Shown here one piece after another: positions 16,051 to 24,154 of a DNA stretch of 64,000 nucleotides. Both the position numbers and the translations under genes were made by a program. Positions within the stretch are counted from its first letter, which is position 1, and each line of letters begins with the position of its first letter. The notes under the pieces were generated by a model. The model was not told where the DNA came from, made no database searches, and saw only the letters and a list, made by a program, of their open reading frames with translations. Source of the stretch: Cellulophaga tyrosinoxydans (GTDB taxonomy: Bacteria > Bacteroidota > Bacteroidia > Flavobacteriales > Flavobacteriaceae); the NCBI RefSeq assembly GCF_900176415.1, contig NZ_FWXO01000004.1, forward strand, positions 248,001-312,000, written 5' to 3'.

Positions 16051-17270
16051 TAAACTATTTTTACTGCTATTCTATGGCAAGCATTATTTAAATATCCTTT
16101 TGGATTCCAACCCGGCACTAACATAGGTTGCGCTACACCTTTACTATCTATAGCCTTCGCCCAAACTTCGTAATAGCCTTTTTGTGGGAATTGTATCGTT
16201 GCCGCAAACTGCTGCCAAGCAAAACGGTTTACTGCATTTTTCAAAGTACAACTATGCCATGTACTACCAAAATCTATTGAATACATTACTTTAGCAACAT
16301 TCAATTCTCCCGCCCATGCATGACCATTAATATGTAACTGCTGGGCTAACTTCATCGTGGCGCCAGATTTTGGATAGGTGATTAATGATTTTACAGGCAT
16401 AGACTCAATTATTTGCATGTCTTCAGCCTTTACCGATTCTCCTGGAGCTACTGGGAATTTTGGCACGCGATAAGAATCTCCAGACATTTTTTCACCATCG
16501 TGAACCTTATCCCGAACGCTGATTCTATTAATCCATTTTCCAGATACAGAAGCAGGATAACCGCCTGCAACTAATCTTAAAGGGTATCCATGTGCTAATG
16601 GAATGGCTTCTCCATTCATTTCAAAAGCTAATAAAGTTTCATCTTGCAGTGCTTTTGCAATAGGAATTCCTCTAGAAATAGGCTCTTTTCTTGGATCGCC
16701 ACTTAAATGGGTGTCTGCCGCATGATAACCAACATAAACAGCATTATTCTTAATGCCGATAGCAGCCAATACATCTTTTAATCTAACACCTGTCCATTTT
16801 GCACAAGATACAGCACCCACTGTCCATTGATTGCCTTTTGCTGGAGGGTTAAACTCACTCCTGCCATTGCCTCCACACTCCAAGGTTAATTGATAGGAAT
16901 ACTGTTTGAATTGAGATTTTAAATCTTGTAAAGAATACGTTTTGGATTGATGCACTGATTCTCCATCGATTACTAGCTTCCAATTCTTTGCATCAATTTT
17001 TTCTGGAATTTTTCCATTATTACGAACAAACATTGCCGAATTTGGAGTAATAACATCATTCAACAAATGTGCTTGAGCCTCTATATTCCATGGTTTATCA
17101 TTTAAAACAACCATTTGTTTGTTCTTTTTAAAAAGCTCAAACGGATTAACATCTTGTAATGCTAATAAAGGATAATCCTCAGTTATATTATTTGCAAATA
17201 CAATTGGAGCTCCTATAACACTAGCCAATCCAGCCAATGAAGTGCTGCTAATAAATTTTCTTCTTTCCAT
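16050..17270 (-). CDS. Sulfite oxidase/dehydrogenase-type molybdoenzyme (SorA/SoxC-like), Tat-exported
   Basis: Molybdenum-molybdopterin oxidoreductase, likely oxidising sulfite to sulfate in the periplasm. From the chosen start the protein is 406 residues with a twin-arginine signal (MERRKFISS). The molybdenum-ligand Cys lies in LECGGNGR (about 132), followed by the conserved TVGAVSCAKWTGVRL loop. The C-terminal dimerisation domain with HAWAGE and KVMYSIDFGSTWH is present. An in-frame Met 17 codons upstream was rejected because it would bury the Tat motif and overlap the predicted promoter. It is first in an operon with cytochrome c and a di-iron hydroxylase. Sulfite as substrate is a family-level inference. 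Confidence 0.87.
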   Translation of the reverse strand: MERRKFISSTSLAGLASVIGAPIVFANNITEDYPLLALQDVNPFELFKKNKQMVVLNDKPWNIEAQAHLLNDVITPNSAMFVRNNGKIPEKIDAKNWKLVIDGESVHQSKTYSLQDLKSQFKQYSYQLTLECGGNGRSEFNPPAKGNQWTVGAVSCAKWTGVRLKDVLAAIGIKNNAVYVGYHAADTHLSGDPRKEPISRGIPIAKALQDETLLAFEMNGEAIPLAHGYPLRLVAGGYPASVSGKWINRISVRDKVHDGEKMSGDSYRVPKFPVAPGESVKAEDMQIIESMPVKSLITYPKSGATMKLAQQLHINGHAWAGELNVAKVMYSIDFGSTWHSCTLKNAVNRFAWQQFAATIQFPQKGYYEVWAKAIDSKGVAQPMLVPGWNPKGYLNNACHRIAVKIV

Positions 17271-17294
17271 GGTTCTAGAAAAATGATTTAGCTT

Positions 17295-17338
17295 TAAAAA
17301 TAAGTCTTTTTTACAACGCAATTGGTAACATAAGTTAC
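17295..17338 (-). promoter_or_regulatory. Crp/Fnr-type activator site and promoter of the sulfite dehydrogenase operon
   Basis: The palindrome GTAAC-ATAA-GTTAC spans 17325-17338. On the minus strand the -7-like TATTTTTA begins at 17302, again 29.5 bases from the palindrome centre. It forms half of a divergent control region with the cydA promoter. Confidence 0.78.
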
Positions 17339-17383
17339 AGAAACAAAAATTACCTCAGAAAAGAATCTAAAACATAAAAATGT

Positions 17384-17427
17384 GTAACTATTGTTACCTA
17401 GATTCTAAATTTTCATAGTTATTTTTG
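17384..17427 (+). promoter_or_regulatory. Crp/Fnr-type activator site and promoter of cydAB
   Basis: The palindrome GTAAC-TATT-GTTAC spans 17384-17397. The consensus -7 TATTTTTG (17420-17427) begins 29.5 bases after its centre and 43 bases before the cydA start codon. The absence of a -33 TTG and the centre near -41 fit class II activation. Confidence 0.8.
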
Positions 17428-17462
17428 TAGGAGCATTTACATTCACTTCTAAAATACACCTT

Positions 17463-18794
17463 ATGGAAGACATGCTTTTTTATGATCGTATGCAATTTGC
17501 ATTTACGATTACTTTCCATTACTTATTTCCCCAATTAACCATGGGTCTTTCCTTATTAATTGTTTATTTTAAAGGAAAGTTTCTTTACAATAAAGTTGAA
17601 AAATACAATGATGCCGCTAAATTTTGGATGAAAATTTTTGCATTAAATTTTGCCATGGGTGTTGTAACTGGTATTCCAATGGAATTTCAGTTTGGAACAA
17701 ATTGGGCTAAGTTTTCGGAACTTACAGGTGGTATAATTGGGCAAACTTTGGCAATGGAAGGAATGTTCTCTTTCTTTTTAGAATCCTCATTTTTAGGGTT
17801 ATTTATTTTTGGAGAGAAATTACTAGGGCATAAGCTCCATTTTGTAACCGGCTTCTTAGTATTTTTAGGTTCGTGGATGAGTGGATATTTAATTATTGCA
17901 ACACATTCTTGGATGCAACATCCAGTAGGGTATGAAATTTTAGAAAATGGAAAATTTGTACTCAATAATTTTGGCGCATTATTCTCCAACCCTTGGCTTC
18001 TCCCCTCTTATTTACATAATCAATTAGCATCTTTAGTCACTGCATCATTTGTAGTTGCTGCCATTGGCGCTTTTTATTTATTAAACGATAAACATCACGA
18101 ATTTGGTAGAATATTTGTAAAAACTGGTGTTATTTTTGGTTTCATATCTAGCGTTTTAGTGGCAGTACCAACGGGAGATTTAACCGCCAAAAATGTCGTA
18201 AAATACCAACCTGCAACTTTTGCTGCAATGGAGGGAATTTTTCATACAGAAAAAGGTGGCTCGGAGATTGTATTAATTGGTCAGCCGAACACTTTAGATA
18301 AAAAATTAGACAACAAAATTGCAGTACCCAATATTCTAAGCTTTTTAACCTATCAAAATTGGGATGCGGAAATTAAAGGATTAAATGAATTTGATGAAAA
18401 AGATCATCCTACTAATATCCCTGGATTATATTATGCCTACCACATTATGGTAGGATTAGGTACAATTTTTATTGGTATACTATTTTTCGCAGTGGTACAG
18501 CTTTTTCGAAAAAAACTATACAAGACAAAATGGATTTTATGGTCATTGGTTTTCCTTTTACCATTTCCGTATATAGCCAATACTACAGGTTGGTATACCG
18601 CAGAATTAGGCAGACAACCATGGCTTGTATATAATTTACTCAGAACCTCTGAAGGAGCCTCTCCGACAGTTTCTTCAGGAAATACACTATTCACACTTTT
18701 AGGCTTTATAGGGCTATACCTGCTATTAGGAATGTTATTCTTAATACTTGTTGGAAAAATGATAAATAAAGGTCCAGAACCAATAAAACACTAA
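17463..18794 (+). CDS. cydA: Cytochrome bd ubiquinol/menaquinol oxidase subunit I
   Basis: Catalytic subunit of the bd-type terminal oxidase in the inner membrane, which reduces O2 to water without proton pumping. In 443 residues the heme ligands His19 (TFHYLFPQ), His185 (YLHNQ) and Met329 (YHIMVG) are visible, as are Glu99 and Glu107 of the heme d region and the quinol-site residues Lys244, Gln249 and Glu257. The Q-loop is short, the form typical of Bacteroidota and of cyanide-insensitive oxidases. It is two bases upstream of cydB and directly behind a Crp/Fnr-type promoter divergent from the sulfite dehydrogenase operon. Confidence 0.95.
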   Translation: MEDMLFYDRMQFAFTITFHYLFPQLTMGLSLLIVYFKGKFLYNKVEKYNDAAKFWMKIFALNFAMGVVTGIPMEFQFGTNWAKFSELTGGIIGQTLAMEGMFSFFLESSFLGLFIFGEKLLGHKLHFVTGFLVFLGSWMSGYLIIATHSWMQHPVGYEILENGKFVLNNFGALFSNPWLLPSYLHNQLASLVTASFVVAAIGAFYLLNDKHHEFGRIFVKTGVIFGFISSVLVAVPTGDLTAKNVVKYQPATFAAMEGIFHTEKGGSEIVLIGQPNTLDKKLDNKIAVPNILSFLTYQNWDAEIKGLNEFDEKDHPTNIPGLYYAYHIMVGLGTIFIGILFFAVVQLFRKKLYKTKWILWSLVFLLPFPYIANTTGWYTAELGRQPWLVYNLLRTSEGASPTVSSGNTLFTLLGFIGLYLLLGMLFLILVGKMINKGPEPIKH

Positions 18795-18796
18795 TT

Positions 18797-19873
18797 ATGG
18801 AACTATTTTGGTACATTGTTTTAGTTACAATGCTTGCTGTCTATGTTATTTTAGATGGGTACGATTTTGGTGCAGGAATTATACATTTATTTTTTGCAAA
18901 AACCGAGAAAGATAAAAAAGCAATCACCAATGCCATTGGTCCGTTTTGGGATGCTAATGAAGTTTGGCTAATTGCAGCTGGAGGAGTTCTGTTCTTTGCT
19001 TTCCCGACCTTATACGCCTCTTCTTTCAGTGGCTTTTATCTACCCCTAATTATGATTTTATGGCTTCTAATTTTTAGAGCTATAGGACTTGAGTTACGTG
19101 GTCAGATTCATAATAGCATGTGGGAAACTATTTGGGATAAAGCTTTTGGAATTGCTAGCTTATTATTGGCTTTGTTTTTTGGCGTTGCCTTAGGCAATAT
19201 TGTTCGGGGTGTTAATTTAGGTATTGTAATGGAAGGTGTATCTACACACGAAGCACATTATTTTTTTCTACCACTATGGAATCCAACTTTTAGTCCCCAG
19301 GCAGAACATCTAGGTATTTTAGATTGGTTTACTGTACTATTAGGGATTATTGGGGTTGTTTCGTTAGCTATTCATGGTGCTAACTGGATCATTTTTAAAA
19401 CTAATTCTAGTTTAAATAATCGTCTTAAAAACGTAATTTTTACGCTGAACTTTGTTCTTCTGGGCTTAGTAATTATTTCACTTTTTGTTTGGCATGTAAT
19501 AGAACCTAAACCCTTTCATAATTTTATAACCAATCCTTGGCTATGGATTTTTCCAATTATTACCTTCACAGGATTATTAGGGTTATTTAAAATAAAATCA
19601 TTTAAAAAAGATGGTTACGGCTTTTTGTTTTCCTCTTTATTTCTTTTCGGTGGTTTAGCTAGTACCGTAGCATCAATTTTTCCAAAAGTTTTGCCATCTA
19701 CTAATGATGTTAATCCAAGCTTAACTATTTATAACGTTGCCGCTGATGAATATGGATTAAATGTAGGTGTGTATTGGTTTGCAATAGCAGTGGTTTTAGT
19801 GGCCATATACATGACAATTCAATACAAAGTTTTTAAAGGAAAAATGGATGATGTTGGTTATGGAGAACATTAA
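18797..19873 (+). CDS. cydB: Cytochrome bd oxidase subunit II
   Basis: Second structural subunit of cytochrome bd, 358 residues with about eight or nine membrane helices. The N-terminus (YVILDGYDFGAGIIHL) and the GPFWDANEVWLIAAGG segment are characteristic of CydB. It lies two bases after cydA with no promoter of its own and ends at a weak AT-rich hairpin. No small CydX-like ORF was recognised after it. Confidence 0.95.
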   Translation: MELFWYIVLVTMLAVYVILDGYDFGAGIIHLFFAKTEKDKKAITNAIGPFWDANEVWLIAAGGVLFFAFPTLYASSFSGFYLPLIMILWLLIFRAIGLELRGQIHNSMWETIWDKAFGIASLLLALFFGVALGNIVRGVNLGIVMEGVSTHEAHYFFLPLWNPTFSPQAEHLGILDWFTVLLGIIGVVSLAIHGANWIIFKTNSSLNNRLKNVIFTLNFVLLGLVIISLFVWHVIEPKPFHNFITNPWLWIFPIITFTGLLGLFKIKSFKKDGYGFLFSSLFLFGGLASTVASIFPKVLPSTNDVNPSLTIYNVAADEYGLNVGVYWFAIAVVLVAIYMTIQYKVFKGKMDDVGYGEH

Positions 19874-19877
19874 CATT

Positions 19878-19896
19878 AAAAAGACTTAATCTTTTT
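19878..19896. terminator. Weak AT-rich hairpin between convergent genes
   Basis: AAAAAGA (19878-19884) and TCTTTTT (19890-19896) flank a 5-base loop immediately after cydB and touch the stop codon of the convergent gene. The stem is nearly all A-T, so it is weak, but the position and T run on both strands fit a shared bidirectional terminator. Confidence 0.4.
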
Positions 19897-20440
19897 AAAA
19901 GTTGATTTGTAATTGTTTAAAATCCTTGTTGAGATTTCCCCATTTAAATTCATGATTTGGGGTTTTATAAGCATATCCTGCATATCCGTTTTTAGATACT
20001 ACTGGAAAATTTTGAATCTGTATTCCTGTAATCCAACCATAGAAACCAACTTGTTTTAAATTAAAATCTACCCAACCAATAATTACAAAATCTTTAGAAA
20101 TAGGATTTTGTTCTTCAGGGTAACCATAAGTCCAATGATCTGATGGTATTCTTTTAGTGGTTTTTTTCGCCACTTTAATATCTATTTTTTTTGAATTGAT
20201 AAGAAAATCAAATTCATCTGAATTTGTAATAGAAAAATCTGAAGTATCCTTACTATACTTAATATTCTCTTTCTGTAAATAGTGCTCAAAAGCCAATTCG
20301 CCAATACAACCCAAATAGGCCTTTTCTATACGAGCAGCCCTAGATAATTTAAAACGAGAATGCAATCCGTTTTTAACCATCAATTCAGCCTGATTTTTTG
20401 CTTTTATACAAATGTTTTCAAAATCAGAAGTGATGATCAT
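19895..20440 (-). CDS. Predicted PD-(D/E)XK-fold nuclease-like protein
   Basis: A 181-residue protein not recognised by name. Its centre fits the PD-(D/E)XK nuclease pattern: Glu48 in the helix GELAFEHYL, Asp78 in FDFLI and Asp87-Ile-Lys89 in KKIDIKVAKK. A basic stretch and aromatic-rich C-terminal half (HWTYGY, GFYGWITG) follow. There is no signal peptide. It is the third gene of a minus-strand cluster with a NYN protein (25 bases upstream) and an orphan DNA methylase. It could be a restriction-type or repair nuclease; the fold call rests on four residues and their spacing. Confidence 0.55.
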   Translation of the reverse strand: MIITSDFENICIKAKNQAELMVKNGLHSRFKLSRAARIEKAYLGCIGELAFEHYLQKENIKYSKDTSDFSITNSDEFDFLINSKKIDIKVAKKTTKRIPSDHWTYGYPEEQNPISKDFVIIGWVDFNLKQVGFYGWITGIQIQNFPVVSKNGYAGYAYKTPNHEFKWGNLNKDFKQLQINF

Positions 20441-20465
20441 TTATATTTTTTTACAATAAGTTTAA

Positions 20466-21200
20466 TTATTTTTCTTTGTTTTTAACAAAAATCAACTTAT
20501 TCTTACTTCTAGGGTTATCACGTTGATCTAGCTCAAAGCTACCAATTGATTTTATAAGTTTTGTTAATTTATCAAAACCATAAATACGGGTATCAAAATT
20601 GGGCTGTTTTTTCTGCAATAAACTACCAACATCGCCTAAAAAAGCCCAACCATCTTCATCCGATAAATCTGAAATGGTTGTTGTAATAAGTTTAATTACT
20701 TGCGGTGTAATTTTGTCTATAGTATTTTTTGGCTTGTCCTTTTTGTTGTCATCTTCTTTATTCTCCGATTGATTCCGTATTACTTCAACGTATATAAATT
20801 TATCACATGCTACTATAAAGGGATTAGGAGTCTTCTTCTCTCCTATGCCAATTACTCGCATACCAGCTTCACGCAAACGAGTTGCCAATCTAGTAAAATC
20901 GCTATCGCTCGAAACAATGCAAAAACCATTTACTTTTTCTGAATATAAAATATCCATTGCATCAATAATCATTGCAGAATCAGTAGCATTCTTACCTGTG
21001 GTGTAGGCGTATTGCTGTACAGGTGTTATTGCGTTTTGTAATAATAAGTTTTTCCATTTTGCCAAAGTAGGCTTCGTAAAATCACCGTAAATTCGTTTTA
21101 TGGTTGGATTACCATACTTTGCAATTTCTTCCATCATTTCCTTTACATATGCAGAAGGAATGTTATCTCCATCAATTAGTACAGCTAAATTTGTATTCAT
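20466..21200 (-). CDS. NYN (PIN-like) domain protein with C-terminal OST-HTH/LOTUS domain, LabA type
   Basis: Probable RNase or RNA-binding protein of 244 residues. The NYN domain (about 5-145) has the acidic residues expected for a PIN-like active site: LIDGDN (Asp10, Asp12), GKNATDSAM and the SSDSDFTRL segment. After a charged linker (about 146-165) the rest resembles an OST-HTH/LOTUS domain (EDGWAFLGDVGSLLQKKQPNFDTRIYGFDKLTKLI), which binds RNA or partner proteins. The NYN plus OST-HTH arrangement is common in bacterial LabA-like proteins. It sits between the nuclease-like gene and the methylase gene. Confidence 0.85.
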   Translation of the reverse strand: MNTNLAVLIDGDNIPSAYVKEMMEEIAKYGNPTIKRIYGDFTKPTLAKWKNLLLQNAITPVQQYAYTTGKNATDSAMIIDAMDILYSEKVNGFCIVSSDSDFTRLATRLREAGMRVIGIGEKKTPNPFIVACDKFIYVEVIRNQSENKEDDNKKDKPKNTIDKITPQVIKLITTTISDLSDEDGWAFLGDVGSLLQKKQPNFDTRIYGFDKLTKLIKSIGSFELDQRDNPRSKNKLIFVKNKEK

Positions 21201-21217
21201 ATTTTTTATTTTTCTAA

Positions 21218-21253
21218 CAACATCCTAATTGATGTTGCAAATTGGGAAATTTG
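21218..21253 (-). promoter_or_regulatory. Two adjoining palindromes upstream of the NYN gene
   Basis: CAACATC/GATGTTG (21218-21237, 6-base centre) abuts CAAATT/AATTTG (21238-21253, 4-base centre). They fill the gap between the methylase stop and the NYN start codon. They may be operators or a weak methylase terminator. No T run follows on the minus strand. Confidence 0.35.
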
Positions 21254-21293
21254 TCCCACTTTTTTAATATAGTAAATAATACAATGCTATGTG

Positions 21294-22799
21294 TTATTCC
21301 CCATTTAATAATTGCGAATCAGCGTAAAAAATAGTCGTTATTTCTGCATCCGTTTTAGTAACTTTCATTGTGTCCGAAGTAAATTCTGCATAAACAAAAG
21401 TTCCACCCCCATTCCAGTTATTTGCTTTTGAAATCCCTGTTTGTTCACCTTCCAGCACCTTTATAAGTCGTTTTACAGGAATTTCCTTAATGTAATCCAT
21501 ATGTTCAATACCAATATACTTATAGCCTAGTTTATGCGCTACAGCTGCTGTAGTGCCGCTTCCTAAGTAAAAATCTAAAACATAATCATCTTTACTAAGT
21601 TTATTGCTAATCATATGCAACAAATATGCAATTAAACTTTCCGATTTTGGATAGGTAAATACCTCTTTCCCAAAAAGTTGTGAAAGTTCGCGACCCGCAT
21701 TTTCGGTAGTATCTACCCCCATTTTACTGTCGATGTAATTTAAGGGTGCTTCTACCTCATATGCTGCTTTTTCATAGGATGTTGAAAAAGCAATAGAACG
21801 TATAGAAACCTTTGTGCCTTTTGCTAGTTCTTTATCTAAATTTTTCTGACTCCATTTAAATTTACCTTTAAGCTTTACCGGTTTGATAAAAACTCCTTTT
21901 TTAACCTCTGTATCTTCAAGCAATTCAATTGCATAACTTTTGGTGCCATAAGAGCCTTTTTTATAGGTGCCATTGGGCAATGCAGTGTCTATTTTATTCT
22001 TTGGAAAAACGAGTGTTTTAACAGCATTTGTCTGGTTCATTAAGCCATTACTACTTCTAGATGTTTTAGGCACTCCTTTATATTTAACGGCATCTTTACT
22101 TTTTTCGTAGCATAGAATGTATTCCAACACTTTTTTACTCTTTTTAGGAAGATTGGAAGGTGTATCTGTTTTTTTCCAAGAAAAATGTTCTATAAAATTC
22201 TCACGTTTAAAAATAGTATCAAGAAGCACTTTTAAGTAGGCAAACTCATTATCATCACAACTAACAAATAATACACCGTCTGGCGTAAGCAATTCATGGG
22301 CAATTTTCAAACATTTTTCAATCTGTTTTAACCACAAACTACTGGCGTACTTATCCTTATAACTAAATGATTCATTCCCTGTATTATAGGGTGGATCAAT
22401 ATAAATGCATTTAATCTTACCCTTAAATTTAGGTTTTATAGCTTGCAAAACTTGATAGTTATCTCCCTTTATTATAAAATTTTCGTTTTTTAGACTTTTA
22501 GGTGTCGTTACACCTTTTTTAGAATAATGTGCCCAATTTATAAATGCACTGTCATTTAGCATTAGCTCATTTTCGTGTTCCTCGATAAATTTTATAAATT
22601 CAATTTTATCGAAAACTAAGATAGCATCTACTTTTTTAAAAAACTGTTTTTTAAGAATTGAACTAGACAACAACAACCCTAACAGCTTAACATCTAAATC
22701 ATTAACGGCCTGTATTAAAGCATTTGTTTTAATAGCGTCATTATTAATATAATTACTATTCTTCTTTAATATACTTTTTAAATGCTCGTAACTATTCAT
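21294..22799 (-). CDS. Type III-like adenine-specific DNA methyltransferase (Mod), no Res gene beside it
   Basis: N6-adenine DNA methylase of 501 residues. Motif IV, YIDPPYNTG (133-141), precedes the SAM-binding motif I, LDFYLGSGTT (407-416), which is the beta-class order of type III Mod subunits. The N-terminal 100 residues and the region between the motifs (about 230-380) would include target recognition. A type III system normally has a large Res helicase-nuclease after mod. None is present, the nearest genes being the NYN protein and a small nuclease-like protein. It may be a solitary methylase or part of an unusual modification system. Confidence 0.85.
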   Translation of the reverse strand: MNSYEHLKSILKKNSNYINNDAIKTNALIQAVNDLDVKLLGLLLSSSILKKQFFKKVDAILVFDKIEFIKFIEEHENELMLNDSAFINWAHYSKKGVTTPKSLKNENFIIKGDNYQVLQAIKPKFKGKIKCIYIDPPYNTGNESFSYKDKYASSLWLKQIEKCLKIAHELLTPDGVLFVSCDDNEFAYLKVLLDTIFKRENFIEHFSWKKTDTPSNLPKKSKKVLEYILCYEKSKDAVKYKGVPKTSRSSNGLMNQTNAVKTLVFPKNKIDTALPNGTYKKGSYGTKSYAIELLEDTEVKKGVFIKPVKLKGKFKWSQKNLDKELAKGTKVSIRSIAFSTSYEKAAYEVEAPLNYIDSKMGVDTTENAGRELSQLFGKEVFTYPKSESLIAYLLHMISNKLSKDDYVLDFYLGSGTTAAVAHKLGYKYIGIEHMDYIKEIPVKRLIKVLEGEQTGISKANNWNGGGTFVYAEFTSDTMKVTKTDAEITTIFYADSQLLNGE

Positions 22800-22902
22800 G
22801 CGTATAATTAATCTCTGCTAGTAGTTTTTTTTCAAATATAGCCAAACTAATGACTTTGCTCACATGACTTTTGTTGCGATTTAAATTGTTCAGAGTATAT
22901 TA

Positions 22903-24153
22903 TTAAAACTTACGATTAGGGTTAAATGCACTAATATCCATTGATGTTTTTTGTGCATCAATTAGTTCTGATACCAACTTTCCTGTGGCAGGACCCAAAC
23001 TCCAACCCATCATGGCATGACCTGTTGCAAAGGTAAGATTAGTCAAATCTTTTGATCTTCCAATATAAGGCAAACCATCTGGAGATACTGGTCTTAATCC
23101 AGTTTGGACCGCATCAATCTCATTTGGCAAAATATCCAATTCCGGATAAAACCGTTTAGCACCGTTAACAATAGCAGCCACCCTTTCCCGTCTTACTATT
23201 GTATTAATTCCAGAAAACTCCATTGTTCCTGCAAAACGTGTAAATCCTTGCATAGGTGTTACTGCCATGCTACTTTCCATTAAAATTGACGGAATCGTAA
23301 TGCCAGTGTCGCGTTCAACATTTATACGGTAGCCTTTTCCTGCTTGCAAGGGCAAACTTATATGTAGCTTTTTTGATAATTTACCACTCCAAGAACCTGC
23401 AGCCATTACAACTTCATCAGGCTTATATTGTGCTTTTGTGGTTTTGATTGAAGTAATTTTAGTATCGGTAAAGGCGACATCGATAACTTCTTCATTTGTT
23501 TTGATGATAACCCCAACTGATTTTAAATAGGTCACCAATTTTGGCATAAATTCTGTTGGTGTCGTATGTCCGTCGCATTCATAATGAATCGCTCCTTCAG
23601 CGTTTACAAGAACCTTAGGTTGTAATTTAGTTAACTCTTCTTTATTCAGCTCTTTAACTTCTAATCCCAAAAAACTGGCCTTTTTGGCTACATCTATTTC
23701 ATGATCAAACGATTTTTGGGTTTGATAGAGCATCAATAATCCCTTACGTTCTAATTGAAACTCTCCTAGGTCACCAGAGGCTTTCATCGCTTTAAATAAA
23801 TCAAAACTCAAAAGATTAATATCCTTTATTACCGGTATTGCCTTTTCTACTTTCTCCTTTGTAGATGATTTATGAAAATACCAAGACCATTTAAAAAAGT
23901 CTACATCCCAACGCGGCTTCATATAAAACGGACTTGCAGAATTAAACATCCATTTAATGCCCTGTGCTATTTTCCCTGGTGAAGCTAAAGGAATTATATG
24001 ACTTGGGGTTATATAACCAGCATTTACAAATGAAGCACCACTAGTTATGTCCGATTTATCTATAACCGTTACCTGATGCCCTGCTTTATGCAAAAAATAG
24101 GCAGAACTGAGTCCTACAATACCACCACCAATAATTACAATGTTTTTAGCCAT
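22903..24153 (-). CDS. FAD-dependent D-amino acid dehydrogenase, probable D-hydroxyproline dehydrogenase
   Basis: DadA-like flavoprotein of 416 residues. The N-terminal dinucleotide fold IVIIGGGIVGLSSAYFLH binds FAD, and the DAO-type C-terminus has TGLRPVSPDGLPYIG and ATGHAMMGWSLGPATG. In hydroxyproline catabolism such enzymes oxidise cis-4-hydroxy-D-proline to the pyrroline carboxylate used by the deaminase. The substrate is inferred from the adjacent epimerase, whose stop lies one base before this start. It is the last gene of the operon. Confidence 0.85.
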   Translation of the reverse strand: MAKNIVIIGGGIVGLSSAYFLHKAGHQVTVIDKSDITSGASFVNAGYITPSHIIPLASPGKIAQGIKWMFNSASPFYMKPRWDVDFFKWSWYFHKSSTKEKVEKAIPVIKDINLLSFDLFKAMKASGDLGEFQLERKGLLMLYQTQKSFDHEIDVAKKASFLGLEVKELNKEELTKLQPKVLVNAEGAIHYECDGHTTPTEFMPKLVTYLKSVGVIIKTNEEVIDVAFTDTKITSIKTTKAQYKPDEVVMAAGSWSGKLSKKLHISLPLQAGKGYRINVERDTGITIPSILMESSMAVTPMQGFTRFAGTMEFSGINTIVRRERVAAIVNGAKRFYPELDILPNEIDAVQTGLRPVSPDGLPYIGRSKDLTNLTFATGHAMMGWSLGPATGKLVSELIDAQKTSMDISAFNPNRKF

Positions 24154-24154
24154 A

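Noticed and set aside
21294-22799. A complete type III restriction-modification system
   Set aside because: No Res helicase-nuclease gene is adjacent on either side. Only the methylase can be supported.
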